This document shows, piece by piece, positions 1 to 5,818 of a DNA stretch of 7,296 bases. Every line of letters starts with the position of its first letter. Within the stretch, counting starts at the first letter, position 1. A program made the position numbers and the translations under genes. Below the pieces are notes generated by a model that did no database searches, was not told where the DNA came from, and saw nothing but the letters and a program-made list of their open reading frames with translations. Source of the DNA: Ramlibacter sp. (GTDB lineage Bacteria; Pseudomonadota; Gammaproteobacteria; Burkholderiales; Burkholderiaceae_C); assembly GCA_028292185.1 (NCBI GenBank), contig JAQGMT010000458.1, positions 1 through 7,296 on the forward strand, read 5' to 3'.

Positions 1-360
1 ATCGGTGTCGTTGTTGTGGCCCATCCAGAAGATGGTGACCCAGTCGCGATGGCCCGTGTCGGCGGTGGCCCTGGCCGCGATCTCCGGCGAGGTCTGGCCG
101 GAGATGCCGCCGTCGAATATCTGGCGCGGCGGCTCCCACAAATAGCCGAAGGCGCTCGCGATCCCGGGGATCATCGAGTCGCCCCACAGCGCGATGCCGG
201 AGCTTCCGGCGAAAGCAGCCGGCGCGGGGGTGGTGTTCGCCGGCGCGGGCGCGGCCAGCCCGGCCCCGGCCCCGGTCCCATCGCCGCCACCACCGCCACC
301 GCCGCCGCACCCCGCGACGATCAGCGCTGCCAGAGAGGCAGCCGCGGATCTCCTGTTCAT
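1..360 (-). CDS. SGNH/GDSL hydrolase-like lipoprotein, N-terminal part (cut by window edge)
   Basis: The first 120 codons are visible, starting at the ATG whose first base is 360; GGGAG lies 6 nt upstream and supports that start. The N-terminus is basic (MNRR), then a short hydrophobic stretch ends in the lipobox VAGC with Cys18, so this is probably a lipoprotein exported by the Sec route. Eight glycines follow directly, then a Gly/Ala/Pro/Thr-rich linker to about residue 53. The domain start shows three SGNH-type blocks: LWGDSM (residues 58-63, presumed nucleophile Ser62), GGISGQTS (84-91) and MGHNN (113-117). The block III position reads GHNN where GxND is usual. The catalytic Asp/His block would lie beyond the left edge. 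Members of this family are esterases, lipases or sugar-ester hydrolases; the substrate cannot be told. It is divergent from the propeller lipoprotein and shows no evident link to the transport genes. Confidence 0.75.
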   Translation of the reverse strand, partial: MNRRSAAASLAALIVAGCGGGGGGGGDGTGAGAGLAAPAPANTTPAPAAFAGSSGIALWGDSMIPGIASAFGYLWEPPRQIFDGGISGQTSPEIAARATADTGHRDWVTIFWMGHNNDTD

Positions 361-548
361 GGTTGCTCCCATATCGATAGCTTTGCATTGTGGGTTGCGC
401 CTGCTTGCCGATGTGTAAGAGGCGGGCCCGGTATGTAGCTCGGAGTTAAGTGATGAGTCAAACCCGCGCTAAGGGACAACGCGAGGTAGCGCTGCTGCTC
501 AACGGCACTAAACTGCGGACGCTCATCCACAACCCCGAGGAGCTCCCG
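361..548. promoter_or_regulatory. Divergent intergenic region between two lipoprotein genes
   Basis: This 188-nt gap separates two divergent genes, so it should hold promoters for both. I could not find a convincing -35/-10 pair for either direction. TTGC-type hexamers at 383-388 and 405-410 have no well-spaced -10 partner on the plus strand, and the AT-richer patch at about 370-392 gives only weak -10 candidates on the minus strand. The propeller gene frame stays open back to a GTG at 450, but the lipoprotein signal sequence begins only at 549, so the stretch from 450 is read as leader and not as coding sequence. Confidence 0.35.
537..542 (+). promoter_or_regulatory. Shine-Dalgarno site fixing the start of the propeller lipoprotein
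   Basis: GAGGAG is placed 6 nt before the ATG at 549. It decides between that ATG and the in-frame upstream GTG at 450: the extra 33 residues of the longer version would precede the signal peptide and have no secretion-signal character. Confidence 0.7.
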
Positions 549-1685
549 ATGAAAGCCTTTCCCGCTGCGCTGGTGCGCATGCTGCCCGCGCTGCTCGCGG
601 CGCTCCTGCTGTCGGCCTGTGCCCAGACCCCGCCGAACACGGCCGCTGTTCCCGAGTTCCGTGCCGACCCCGCTTGGCCGCAGGCCATGCCCGACAGGAA
701 CGGCATGCAACTGGTGTTCGGCCAGGTCGCCGGCATCGCGGTCGATCCGCGCAACGGCCACGTCTGGACCATCCATCGGCCAGGCACCTTGTTGCCGGAC
801 GAGCGCGACCCGAAGACCAGCAAGCCGATGACGCATCGCTGCTGCGAGGCGATGCCGCCGGTGGCGGAGTTCGATGCGCAAGGGCGATTCGTGCGCGGCT
901 GGGGACCGACCGGCACGGGCTTCGAGTGGCCGAAGTCGGAGCACGGCATCTTCATCGACGACGACGGCAACGTCTGGATCGCCGGCAATGGCGACAACGA
1001 CAACCAGATCTTGAAGTTCACGCCCGACGGCAAGTTCCTGATGCAGATCGGGCACGCCGGCAAGAGCGAAGGCAGCAATAGCACCACGCAGCTGGGCCGG
1101 CCGGCACACATGATCGTCACGCGCGGCGAGCTGTTCGTGGCCGACGGCTATGGCAACCAGCGCGTGGTGGTGTTCGACGCGGCCACCGGCGCCTACAAGC
1201 GGCACTGGGGCGCGTACGGCGGACGGCCCACCGACGAAAAGATGCCGGCCTACGATCCGGCGCAGCCGCCGTCGCGCCAATTCAGCAACCCGGTGCACTG
1301 CGTGCGCATGTCGCACGAAGACCTGCTGTACGTCTGTGACCGCGCCAACAACCGCATCCAGGTGTTCACGCGCGCGGGCGAGTTCAAGCACGAGTTCCGT
1401 GTCGAGACCCCGACGCTGGCCAACGGCTCGGTGTGGGACATGGTGCTGTCGCAGGACCCGGCGCAGAAGTTCATGTACGTCGCCGACGGGGCCAATGGCC
1501 GCGTGTACATCCTGCGCCGCTCCGACGGCCAGCAGGTCGGCCAGTTCGGGCGCACCGGGCACATGGCCGGCGAGTTCAAGTGGGTTCACAACATGGCGAT
1601 CGACGGCCAGGGCAACCTGTATACGGCTGAGGTCGGCTTCGGGCGCAGAGTGCAGAAGTTCGTCAGGAGCGGCGGCGGGTTCTAG
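549..1685 (+). CDS. NHL-repeat six-bladed beta-propeller lipoprotein
   Basis: This 378-residue protein has a signal peptide with a long hydrophobic core (residues 11-21) and the lipobox LSAC, Cys24, so it is expected to be lipidated and exported. The mature part is a run of NHL-like blades at roughly 57-78, 129-168, 183-220, 246-283, 293-334 and 343-373. Each follows the pattern of a hydrophobic strand, then a D/N-G turn, xLYVAD- or VWIAG-like strand, then an 'xRIQVF'-like strand. Clear examples are GELFVADGYGNQRVVVFD (193-210) and LLYVCDRANNRIQVF (259-273). A CC pair (98-99) sits in the HRCCEAMPPV segment. The fold resembles the propeller of peptidyl-alpha-hydroxyglycine alpha-amidating lyase, but no enzyme activity can be assigned, and a binding or scaffolding role is equally possible. 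It is followed after 78 nt by two Bug receptor genes on the same strand, so co-expression is plausible. Confidence 0.85.
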   Translation: MKAFPAALVRMLPALLAALLLSACAQTPPNTAAVPEFRADPAWPQAMPDRNGMQLVFGQVAGIAVDPRNGHVWTIHRPGTLLPDERDPKTSKPMTHRCCEAMPPVAEFDAQGRFVRGWGPTGTGFEWPKSEHGIFIDDDGNVWIAGNGDNDNQILKFTPDGKFLMQIGHAGKSEGSNSTTQLGRPAHMIVTRGELFVADGYGNQRVVVFDAATGAYKRHWGAYGGRPTDEKMPAYDPAQPPSRQFSNPVHCVRMSHEDLLYVCDRANNRIQVFTRAGEFKHEFRVETPTLANGSVWDMVLSQDPAQKFMYVADGANGRVYILRRSDGQQVGQFGRTGHMAGEFKWVHNMAIDGQGNLYTAEVGFGRRVQKFVRSGGGF

Positions 1686-1712
1686 GCGCCGCCCTAGCGG
1701 GAAAGCGAGCAT

Positions 1713-1739
1713 GGCGCGCCCGGCGGGCGCCGCTATATT
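1713..1739 (+). other. GC hairpin followed by a TATATT box between the propeller and first Bug gene
   Basis: GCGCCC (1716-1721) pairs with GGGCGC (1725-1730) over a 3-nt loop, and an alternative bulged pairing extends from GGCGC at 1713. It is followed by TATATT at 1734-1739. This could be a weak terminator of the propeller gene, or the TATATT could be a -10 element (5 of 6 match) for the Bug gene. No acceptable -35 hexamer lies 16-18 nt upstream, and there is no real T-tract, so neither reading is strong. Confidence 0.25.
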
Positions 1740-1763
1740 GGGGCCGTCGCCGAGGAACCCAAC

Positions 1764-2750
1764 ATGTCCGTGCTTCGACTCCTTCGATTTGCCGCGCTGG
1801 GCCTGTCGGCCCTGTGCTGCGGCGCCATGGCCCAGGCACCCGCCGCAGGTTCATGGCCCAACAAGCCCATCCGCTGGATCGTGCCGTACACACCGGGCGG
1901 CATCACCGACAACGCCACGCGCATGGTGCTGCAGCAGGTGCAGCAGCAGACCGGCTGGAACATCGTGGTGGACAACAAGCCGGGCGCCAACTCCTTGCTC
2001 GGCGCCGACCTTGCCGCCAAGGCGCCGCCCGACGGCTACACCTTCCTCACCGTGATCGCGGCGCACGCCGCGAATGCGACGCTGTACGCCGGGCGCATGC
2101 CCTTCGATCCCGTCAAGAGCTTCACACCGGTTTCGCTGGTGGGCATCGCGCCGCTGCTCCTCACCGTCACCAACAGCTTCCCGGCCAAGGACATGAAGGA
2201 ATTGATTGCCTACGCCAAGGCCAACCCCGGCAAGATTTCCTTCGGCTCCTCCGGCATCGGCGCCGCGGCGCACCTCACCACCGAGCTGCTGAAGCAGACC
2301 ACGGGCGTGGACATGGTGCACGTTCCGTACAAGGGCACCGCACCGGCCATGCAGGACGCGATCGGGGGCAACATCCAGATCCTGGTGGACACGCCCAGTT
2401 CGCTGATGCCGCAAGTGAAGGCCGGCAAGCTCAAGGCGCTGGGCATGTTCTCGGCCAAGCGCCTGCCCGCGGCGCCCGAAGTGCCCACCATCGCCGAGTC
2501 GGGCGGCCCGCCGTTGCAGTCATCCACCTGGGTGATGTTCCTGGCGGGCTCGGGCGTGCCGCGCGACATCGTGAACCGCATGGCCGCCGAGGTTGCGAAG
2601 GCCGTCGCAACGCCGGACATCCAGAACAAGTTCGAGGCGCTGGGCATCGAGCCGGTCGGCAATTCGCCCGAGCTCGCCGCCAAGTTCCTCAACGACGAAA
2701 TCGCCAAGTGGGCCAAGGTCATTTCCACCGCGGGCGTCAAGGCCGAGTGA
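1764..2750 (+). CDS. Bug/TctC-type periplasmic substrate-binding protein (first)
   Basis: This 328-residue protein has the usual length of Bug receptors, the periplasmic component of tripartite tricarboxylate transporters that capture carboxylated compounds. A Sec signal peptide ends around AMA|Q (residue 23). The family pattern is clear: WPNKPIRWIVPYTPGGITD (31-49), NKPGANSLLGAD (71-82), KAPPDGYT (86-93), GKISFGSSGIG (156-166), VHVPYKGTAPAMQD (185-198), and VPTIAESG (240-247). GAGGA lies 7 nt before the ATG. It lies 22 nt upstream of the second Bug gene, so the two are probably cotranscribed. The substrate cannot be read from sequence; the ligand loop GSSGIGAAAH differs from both other Bug proteins here. 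No TctA/TctB membrane genes are in the window, which is normal for orphan Bug genes. Confidence 0.92.
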   Translation: MSVLRLLRFAALGLSALCCGAMAQAPAAGSWPNKPIRWIVPYTPGGITDNATRMVLQQVQQQTGWNIVVDNKPGANSLLGADLAAKAPPDGYTFLTVIAAHAANATLYAGRMPFDPVKSFTPVSLVGIAPLLLTVTNSFPAKDMKELIAYAKANPGKISFGSSGIGAAAHLTTELLKQTTGVDMVHVPYKGTAPAMQDAIGGNIQILVDTPSSLMPQVKAGKLKALGMFSAKRLPAAPEVPTIAESGGPPLQSSTWVMFLAGSGVPRDIVNRMAAEVAKAVATPDIQNKFEALGIEPVGNSPELAAKFLNDEIAKWAKVISTAGVKAE

Positions 2751-2772
2751 TTTTTCTTTCACAGGAGACAAC

Positions 2773-3744
2773 ATGCGTTTGCTGCAAAAACTGGTCGCGG
2801 GCCTCGTTCTGGCGTGCGGCGTGATCGCCGCGCCTGCCTTCGCGCAGTCCGACTACCCGAACAGGCCGATCAGGTGGATCGTGGGCTACCCGCCGGGGGG
2901 CACCACCGATCTGCTGGCGCGGCTGATGGGGCAGTACCTGTCGACCAAGCTGGGGCAGCAGGTGATCATCGAGAACCGCGCCGGCGGCGGCAACAACATC
3001 GGCACCGACATGGCCGCAAAGGCGCCGGCCGATGGCTACACGATCTTCCTGGTGAATCCCGCCAACGCGATCAACGCGACGCTGTACGCCAAGCTGCCGT
3101 TCAATTTCCTCGAAGACATGGTGCCGGTGGCCGGGATCGTGCGGGTGCCCAACGTGATGACCGTGACCAAGAACTTCCCGGCCAAGACGCTCGCGGAGTT
3201 CATCGACTACGGCAAGAAGAATCCCGGCAAGATCAACATGGCGTCGTCCGGCTCGGGCACGTCGGTGCACCTGTCCGGCGAGCTGTTCAAGTTCATGAGC
3301 GGCGTCGACATGAAGCACGTGCCTTACAAGGGCGCCGGCCCGGCCACCACCGACCTGATCGGCGGCCAGGTGGATGTGATCTTCGACAACATGCCTTCCA
3401 TCATTGCCCACATCCGCGGCGGCTCGGTGCGCGCCTTGGGCGTGACCACCGCGCAGCGCTCGCCCGCGCTGCCGGACGTGCCTGCGATCGCCGAAGTCGT
3501 GCCGGGTTATGAGGCCAGTGCGTGGTTCGGTGCGTCCGCGCCCAAAGGCACGCCGGCAGCGGCGATCGCCAGGCTCAACCGCGAATTCAATGCGGCGCTG
3601 GCCGATCCGGAAATGCAGGCCAAGCTCGCCAACCTGGGCGGCGTGCCCATCCCCGGCACACCCGAGCAGTTCTGGGCGCTGCACCGGATGGAGACCGAGA
3701 AGTGGGCGAAGATCGTCAAGTTCTCGGGCGCGAAGGCCGACTGA
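2773..3744 (+). CDS. Bug/TctC-type periplasmic substrate-binding protein (second)
   Basis: The start is the ATG at 2773, preceded by AGGAGA with a 4-nt spacer; the frame is open further upstream, inside the first Bug gene, but the signal peptide begins here. The 323-residue product has a Sec signal peptide ending at AFA|QSDYP (residue 24). The Bug signatures are YPNRPIRWIVGYPPGGTTD (28-46), ENRAGGGNNIGTD (67-79), KAPADGYT (83-90), SSGSGTSVH (158-166), KHVPYKGAGPATTD (181-194) and a C-terminal EKWAKIVKFSGAKAD. It is a diverged relative of the first Bug protein, sharing PIRWIV, NATLYA, FPAK and HVPYKG, with different residues in the ligand-facing loops, so the pair probably bind different ligands. 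Its stop is followed 4 nt later by a strong hairpin and it converges on a gene remnant. Confidence 0.92.
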   Translation: MRLLQKLVAGLVLACGVIAAPAFAQSDYPNRPIRWIVGYPPGGTTDLLARLMGQYLSTKLGQQVIIENRAGGGNNIGTDMAAKAPADGYTIFLVNPANAINATLYAKLPFNFLEDMVPVAGIVRVPNVMTVTKNFPAKTLAEFIDYGKKNPGKINMASSGSGTSVHLSGELFKFMSGVDMKHVPYKGAGPATTDLIGGQVDVIFDNMPSIIAHIRGGSVRALGVTTAQRSPALPDVPAIAEVVPGYEASAWFGASAPKGTPAAAIARLNREFNAALADPEMQAKLANLGGVPIPGTPEQFWALHRMETEKWAKIVKFSGAKAD

Positions 3745-3748
3745 GCGC

Positions 3749-3767
3749 GAGGGCGCTGTCCGCCCTC
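3749..3767 (+). terminator. Hairpin behind the second Bug gene, probable terminator without a T-tract
   Basis: GAGGGCG (3749-3755) and CGCCCTC (3761-3767) form a perfect 7-bp stem around the 5-nt loop CTGTC, starting 4 nt after the Bug stop codon. There is no following T-run on either strand, so intrinsic termination would be weak. It may instead protect the 3' end of the mRNA or act with Rho. Its position at a convergent gene end supports a terminator-like role. Confidence 0.45.
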
Positions 3768-3844
3768 ACCCACAACAGCGGCGCCTCCGGTTCGGCGTCG
3801 GCGACCGTCGGCTTGCCGTTCACCAGCAGGGAATGGTTGCTCAT
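3768..3844 (-). pseudogene. Remnant of a [2Fe-2S] ferredoxin-type small subunit (xanthine dehydrogenase / isoquinoline 1-oxidoreductase family)
   Basis: On the minus strand an ATG (3844-3842) lies 21 nt after the stop of the third Bug gene, with GGGAG 8 nt before it. It opens a 42-codon frame that ends at a TGA at 3718-3716. The first 26 residues match the N-terminus of CoxS/IorA/NicA-type small subunits: LLVNGKPTV (residues 6-14), then a D/E-rich step and APLLWV (21-26), where the family has 'LxVNGxxxxVDxxPxTPLLWVLRDxLGLTGTKFGC'. After LLWV the similarity stops, exactly where the hairpin at 3749-3767 begins. All cysteine ligands of both [2Fe-2S] clusters are absent. I read this as the 5' stump of a gene once cotranscribed with the third Bug gene and lost by rearrangement. 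The family assignment rests on a short match and could be wrong. Confidence 0.55.
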
Positions 3845-3865
3845 GGCAGGGGCTCCCTGTGCCGG

Positions 3866-4849
3866 CTACTGCGCCTTGATATTGCGGTCGCGGATCAGCT
3901 TGCCCAGCACTTCGTAGTCCTTGTGGATGAGGCTGGTGAATTCCGCCTGGGTGCTCATCACGGGTTCGGCGCGCAGTTCGGTAAGGCGTGCCAGCACGTC
4001 GGGCGACTTCAAGGCGCTGGCAAATGCGCTGGTCAGCCGCGCGATCACGGCAGGGGGCGTGCCGGCGGGAACGAACAAGCCGGTCCACTGCTGCGGATGG
4101 AAGTCCGGGTAGCCGGATTCGGCGAAGGTCGGCACGCTGGGCATCAATGGCGAACGCTTTTCGCTGGTCACCGCGAGTGCGCGTACCTTGCCGGCTGCCA
4201 CTTGAGGCGCGGCCAGCGTGGCGCTGATCAGCATTACGGGCACATGGCCGCCCAGCAAGTCGGTCATCGCCGGGCCGCCGCCTTTGTAGGCGATGTGCGG
4301 CATCTCCAGATGCGTCAAGTCCTTGAACACCTCGAAATACAGGTGATTGCTGGTGCCGATGCCGGGGCTCGCATAGCTGATCTTGCCGTTGTTGGCGCGC
4401 GCGTATTCGACGAACTCCTTCACCGTGGTGGCCGGTACCGCCGGATGCACCAGCAGCACCAGCGGGATGCGTACCAGCAGGCTCACCGGAACGAGGTCCT
4501 TGAGCGTGTCGTACGGCAGATTCGCCACCAGGTGCGGATTGGCCGGAACGCTGTCGGCGGTGAGCATGATGTTGTAGCCATCGGGCGCGGAGCGCGCGAG
4601 CAGGCCTTCGGCCACCGTGCCGCCCGCGCCAGGCCGGTTGTCGATGATCACCGTCTGCCCCAGGACTTCGGTCAGCTTGGGCTGCATGGCGCGCGCGATG
4701 AGGTCGGTGAGTCCGCCGGGCGCGAAGCTGACGATGATGTGGATCGGCTTGGACGGCCATTCCTGCGCGAACGCCAAGGGCGCGGCGCTGAGCGAGCACA
4801 CTGCCGCGGACAGTGCGAGCAGTTGGCGCACGAAGGCGCGTTTGAGCAT
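3866..4849 (-). CDS. Bug/TctC-type periplasmic substrate-binding protein (third)
   Basis: This 327-residue receptor has a Sec signal peptide MLKRAFVRQLLALS... ending at AFA|QEW (residue 28). The Bug motifs are WPSKPIHIIVSFAPGGLTD (31-49), IDNRPGAGGT (69-78), RSAPDGYN (86-93), SYASPGIGTSNH (158-169), HIAYKGGGPAMTD (185-197) and VPTFAESGYPDF (239-250). The start ATG follows AGGAGA with a 4-nt spacer. It is divergent from the IclR gene with a 131-nt shared promoter region holding a palindromic operator candidate just upstream of a TATAAC box, so IclR control is likely. With the Rieske oxygenase nearby, it probably captures an aromatic or other carboxylic acid that the adjacent enzymes use; this is inferred from position only. 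Downstream lies the ferredoxin-subunit remnant. Confidence 0.92.
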   Translation of the reverse strand: MLKRAFVRQLLALSAAVCSLSAAPLAFAQEWPSKPIHIIVSFAPGGLTDLIARAMQPKLTEVLGQTVIIDNRPGAGGTVAEGLLARSAPDGYNIMLTADSVPANPHLVANLPYDTLKDLVPVSLLVRIPLVLLVHPAVPATTVKEFVEYARANNGKISYASPGIGTSNHLYFEVFKDLTHLEMPHIAYKGGGPAMTDLLGGHVPVMLISATLAAPQVAAGKVRALAVTSEKRSPLMPSVPTFAESGYPDFHPQQWTGLFVPAGTPPAVIARLTSAFASALKSPDVLARLTELRAEPVMSTQAEFTSLIHKDYEVLGKLIRDRNIKAQ

Positions 4850-4863
4850 GTTGTCTCCTGGTG

Positions 4864-4884
4864 AGGGGCGTGATGCGAGCCCCT
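4864..4884 (-). other. Hairpin in the predicted leader of the third Bug mRNA
   Basis: AGGGGC and GCCCCT (4864-4869 and 4879-4884) pair perfectly around a 9-nt loop. If transcription of the third Bug gene starts about 7-10 nt after the TATAAC box, the hairpin would be nearly at the mRNA 5' end and just upstream of the Shine-Dalgarno sequence, which stays unpaired. It may stabilise the message; it does not look like a known riboswitch. Confidence 0.35.
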
Positions 4885-4893
4885 GGTTCGAGG

Positions 4894-4938
4894 GTTATAG
4901 TGTCCACTGCACGGACACGTGTCTCCATGTTAGTGGAC
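4894..4938. promoter_or_regulatory. Candidate IclR operator and -10 box in the divergent promoter region
   Basis: GTGTCC (4900-4905) and GGACAC (4913-4918) form a perfect dyad with a 7-nt spacer. It overlaps a second perfect palindrome, GACACGTGTC (4914-4923), and GTCCACT (4902-4908) is repeated inverted as AGTGGAC (4932-4938). Immediately to the left is GTTATAGT, giving TATAAC on the minus strand (4899-4894) as a -10 for the third Bug gene and TATAGT on the plus strand (4896-4901). A protein on the dyad would cover the -10/-35 spacer of the Bug promoter. No good -35 hexamer is found at the matching distance, which would fit an activator-dependent promoter. A TTGACG (4954-4949) with TAACAT (4932-4927) at 16-nt spacing is an alternative minus-strand promoter. 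Assignment to the adjacent IclR protein is inferred from position and symmetry. Confidence 0.45.
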
Positions 4939-4967
4939 CGCTGATGTTCGTCAACCGTCGTTTACCT

Positions 4968-4972
4968 GGAGG
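4968..4972 (+). promoter_or_regulatory. Shine-Dalgarno site supporting a TTG start for the IclR gene
   Basis: GGAGG lies 8 nt before TTG at 4981. Reading upstream in the same frame reaches TGA at 4942-4944 with no ATG or GTG in between, so the TTG is the only start that keeps a good ribosome site and the full N-terminus. Confidence 0.65.
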
Positions 4973-4980
4973 CACGCGAT

Positions 4981-5793
4981 TTGGAAGCGGACATCGAAGA
5001 AGGCCCTCCGGCCGCGCAGGAAAAATCATCCGAGGGCGTACGCGCCGTCGAGCGAGCGCTCGACGTGCTCAGCGCGTTCGCGCCCGGCGAAAGCGAATTG
5101 CTGGTGGCCGACCTGCTCAAGCGGGTGGGGCTGAGCCGCGCCACGCTGTACCGTCTGCTGCATACCTTGGAGAAGAAGGGTTTCCTTGCGTCCTCGGGGG
5201 AGCCGCAGCGTTTTCGGCTCGGCCCGGCTGCGGCGCGGATCGCGCATGTGTGGAGTTCCACCCTGGATCTGGCCGCGCTGGCCCGACCCGCCATGCTCGA
5301 CGCCTGGTCTTACACCTCCGAAACCGTGGCGCTGTTCGTGCCCCGCAGCGAGATGCGCGTCTGCATTGCGGAAATCCCGAGCCCCCAGCCGCTGAGCTTC
5401 CGGCGCGGCGTTGGCTACAGCGAGCGCCTGGTCCGTGGCGCGAGCGGCCGCGCCATCCTGGCCTACACCCCGCTGGCCGCGGGCCGATTGGAAACGTACG
5501 CGGCGGGCACCTCGGTCGACGTCGAGTGGACGCGCTCGCAACTGGCCCTGACCCGGGAGCGTGGCTTCGCCCTGGGCCACAACGAACTGATCCAGGGCGC
5601 GTACGCGGTGGCCGTGCCGTTCTTCGACGGGCACGGCGTGGTCGCGGGGTCGCTGGGCGTATTCGGCCCGGACGTGCGGCTCACGGAAGCGCGCGCGCAT
5701 GAGTTCGGCCGCTATTTGTGCCACCTGGGCGCGCAACTGTCCGCCGCGCTCGGAAATGCCGTTGACCGGCGCCAAAACGAGTTCGTAGAATGA
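4981..5793 (+). CDS. IclR-family transcriptional regulator
   Basis: This 270-residue protein has the two-domain IclR layout. A flexible N-terminal tail (1-16) is followed by a winged helix-turn-helix at about 18-82: VRAVERALDVLSAF, then LLVADLLKRVGLSRATLYRLLHTLEKKGFL (40-69) and the wing ending FRLGPAAARIA. The effector-binding domain covers about 95-265 and includes RRGVGYSERLVRGASGRAILAY (141-162), ERGFALGHNE (193-202) and AVAVPFFDGHGVVAGSLGVFGP (209-230), all typical of the family. Such proteins sense small organic acids and often control aromatic degradation genes. It is divergent from the third Bug gene and lies 25 nt upstream of the Rieske oxygenase on the same strand, so it may regulate both sides and its own transcription. 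Whether it represses or activates cannot be told. Confidence 0.92.
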   Translation: MEADIEEGPPAAQEKSSEGVRAVERALDVLSAFAPGESELLVADLLKRVGLSRATLYRLLHTLEKKGFLASSGEPQRFRLGPAAARIAHVWSSTLDLAALARPAMLDAWSYTSETVALFVPRSEMRVCIAEIPSPQPLSFRRGVGYSERLVRGASGRAILAYTPLAAGRLETYAAGTSVDVEWTRSQLALTRERGFALGHNELIQGAYAVAVPFFDGHGVVAGSLGVFGPDVRLTEARAHEFGRYLCHLGAQLSAALGNAVDRRQNEFVE

Positions 5794-5818
5794 ACAGGAA
5801 AACCGGAGCACGGACAAG

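Noticed and set aside
450..548. In-frame N-terminal extension of the propeller gene from a GTG at 450
   Set aside because: The added 33 residues would precede a clear lipoprotein signal peptide, and a strong GAGGAG site serves the ATG at 549.
357..1712. Long minus-strand open frame opposite the propeller gene
   Set aside because: It is an antisense shadow of high-GC coding DNA: Arg/His/Val-rich, no domain pattern, and it overlaps both the real gene and the divergent promoter region.
2806..2817. Lipobox-like VLAC in the signal peptide of the second Bug protein
   Set aside because: The hydrophobic core continues past Cys15 to a standard AFA|Q signal peptidase I site, and position -2 (Leu) is unusual for a lipobox.
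3744..3866. Insertion sequence or site-specific recombination scar at the junction
   Set aside because: No terminal inverted repeats, target duplication or transposase fragment could be seen; only the hairpin and gene stump are present.
3507..4928. Long open frames overlapping the third Bug gene in other frames on both strands
   Set aside because: They are Arg/Ala/Gly-rich, lack family motifs and cross the divergent promoter region; the Bug frame carries a full signal peptide and all family motifs.
5808..5816. GCACGGACA before the oxygenase start, identical to part of the operator dyad at 4909-4917
   Set aside because: Only one half-site is present and no matching TGTCC lies at the right distance; a 9-nt match in GC-rich DNA can arise by chance.
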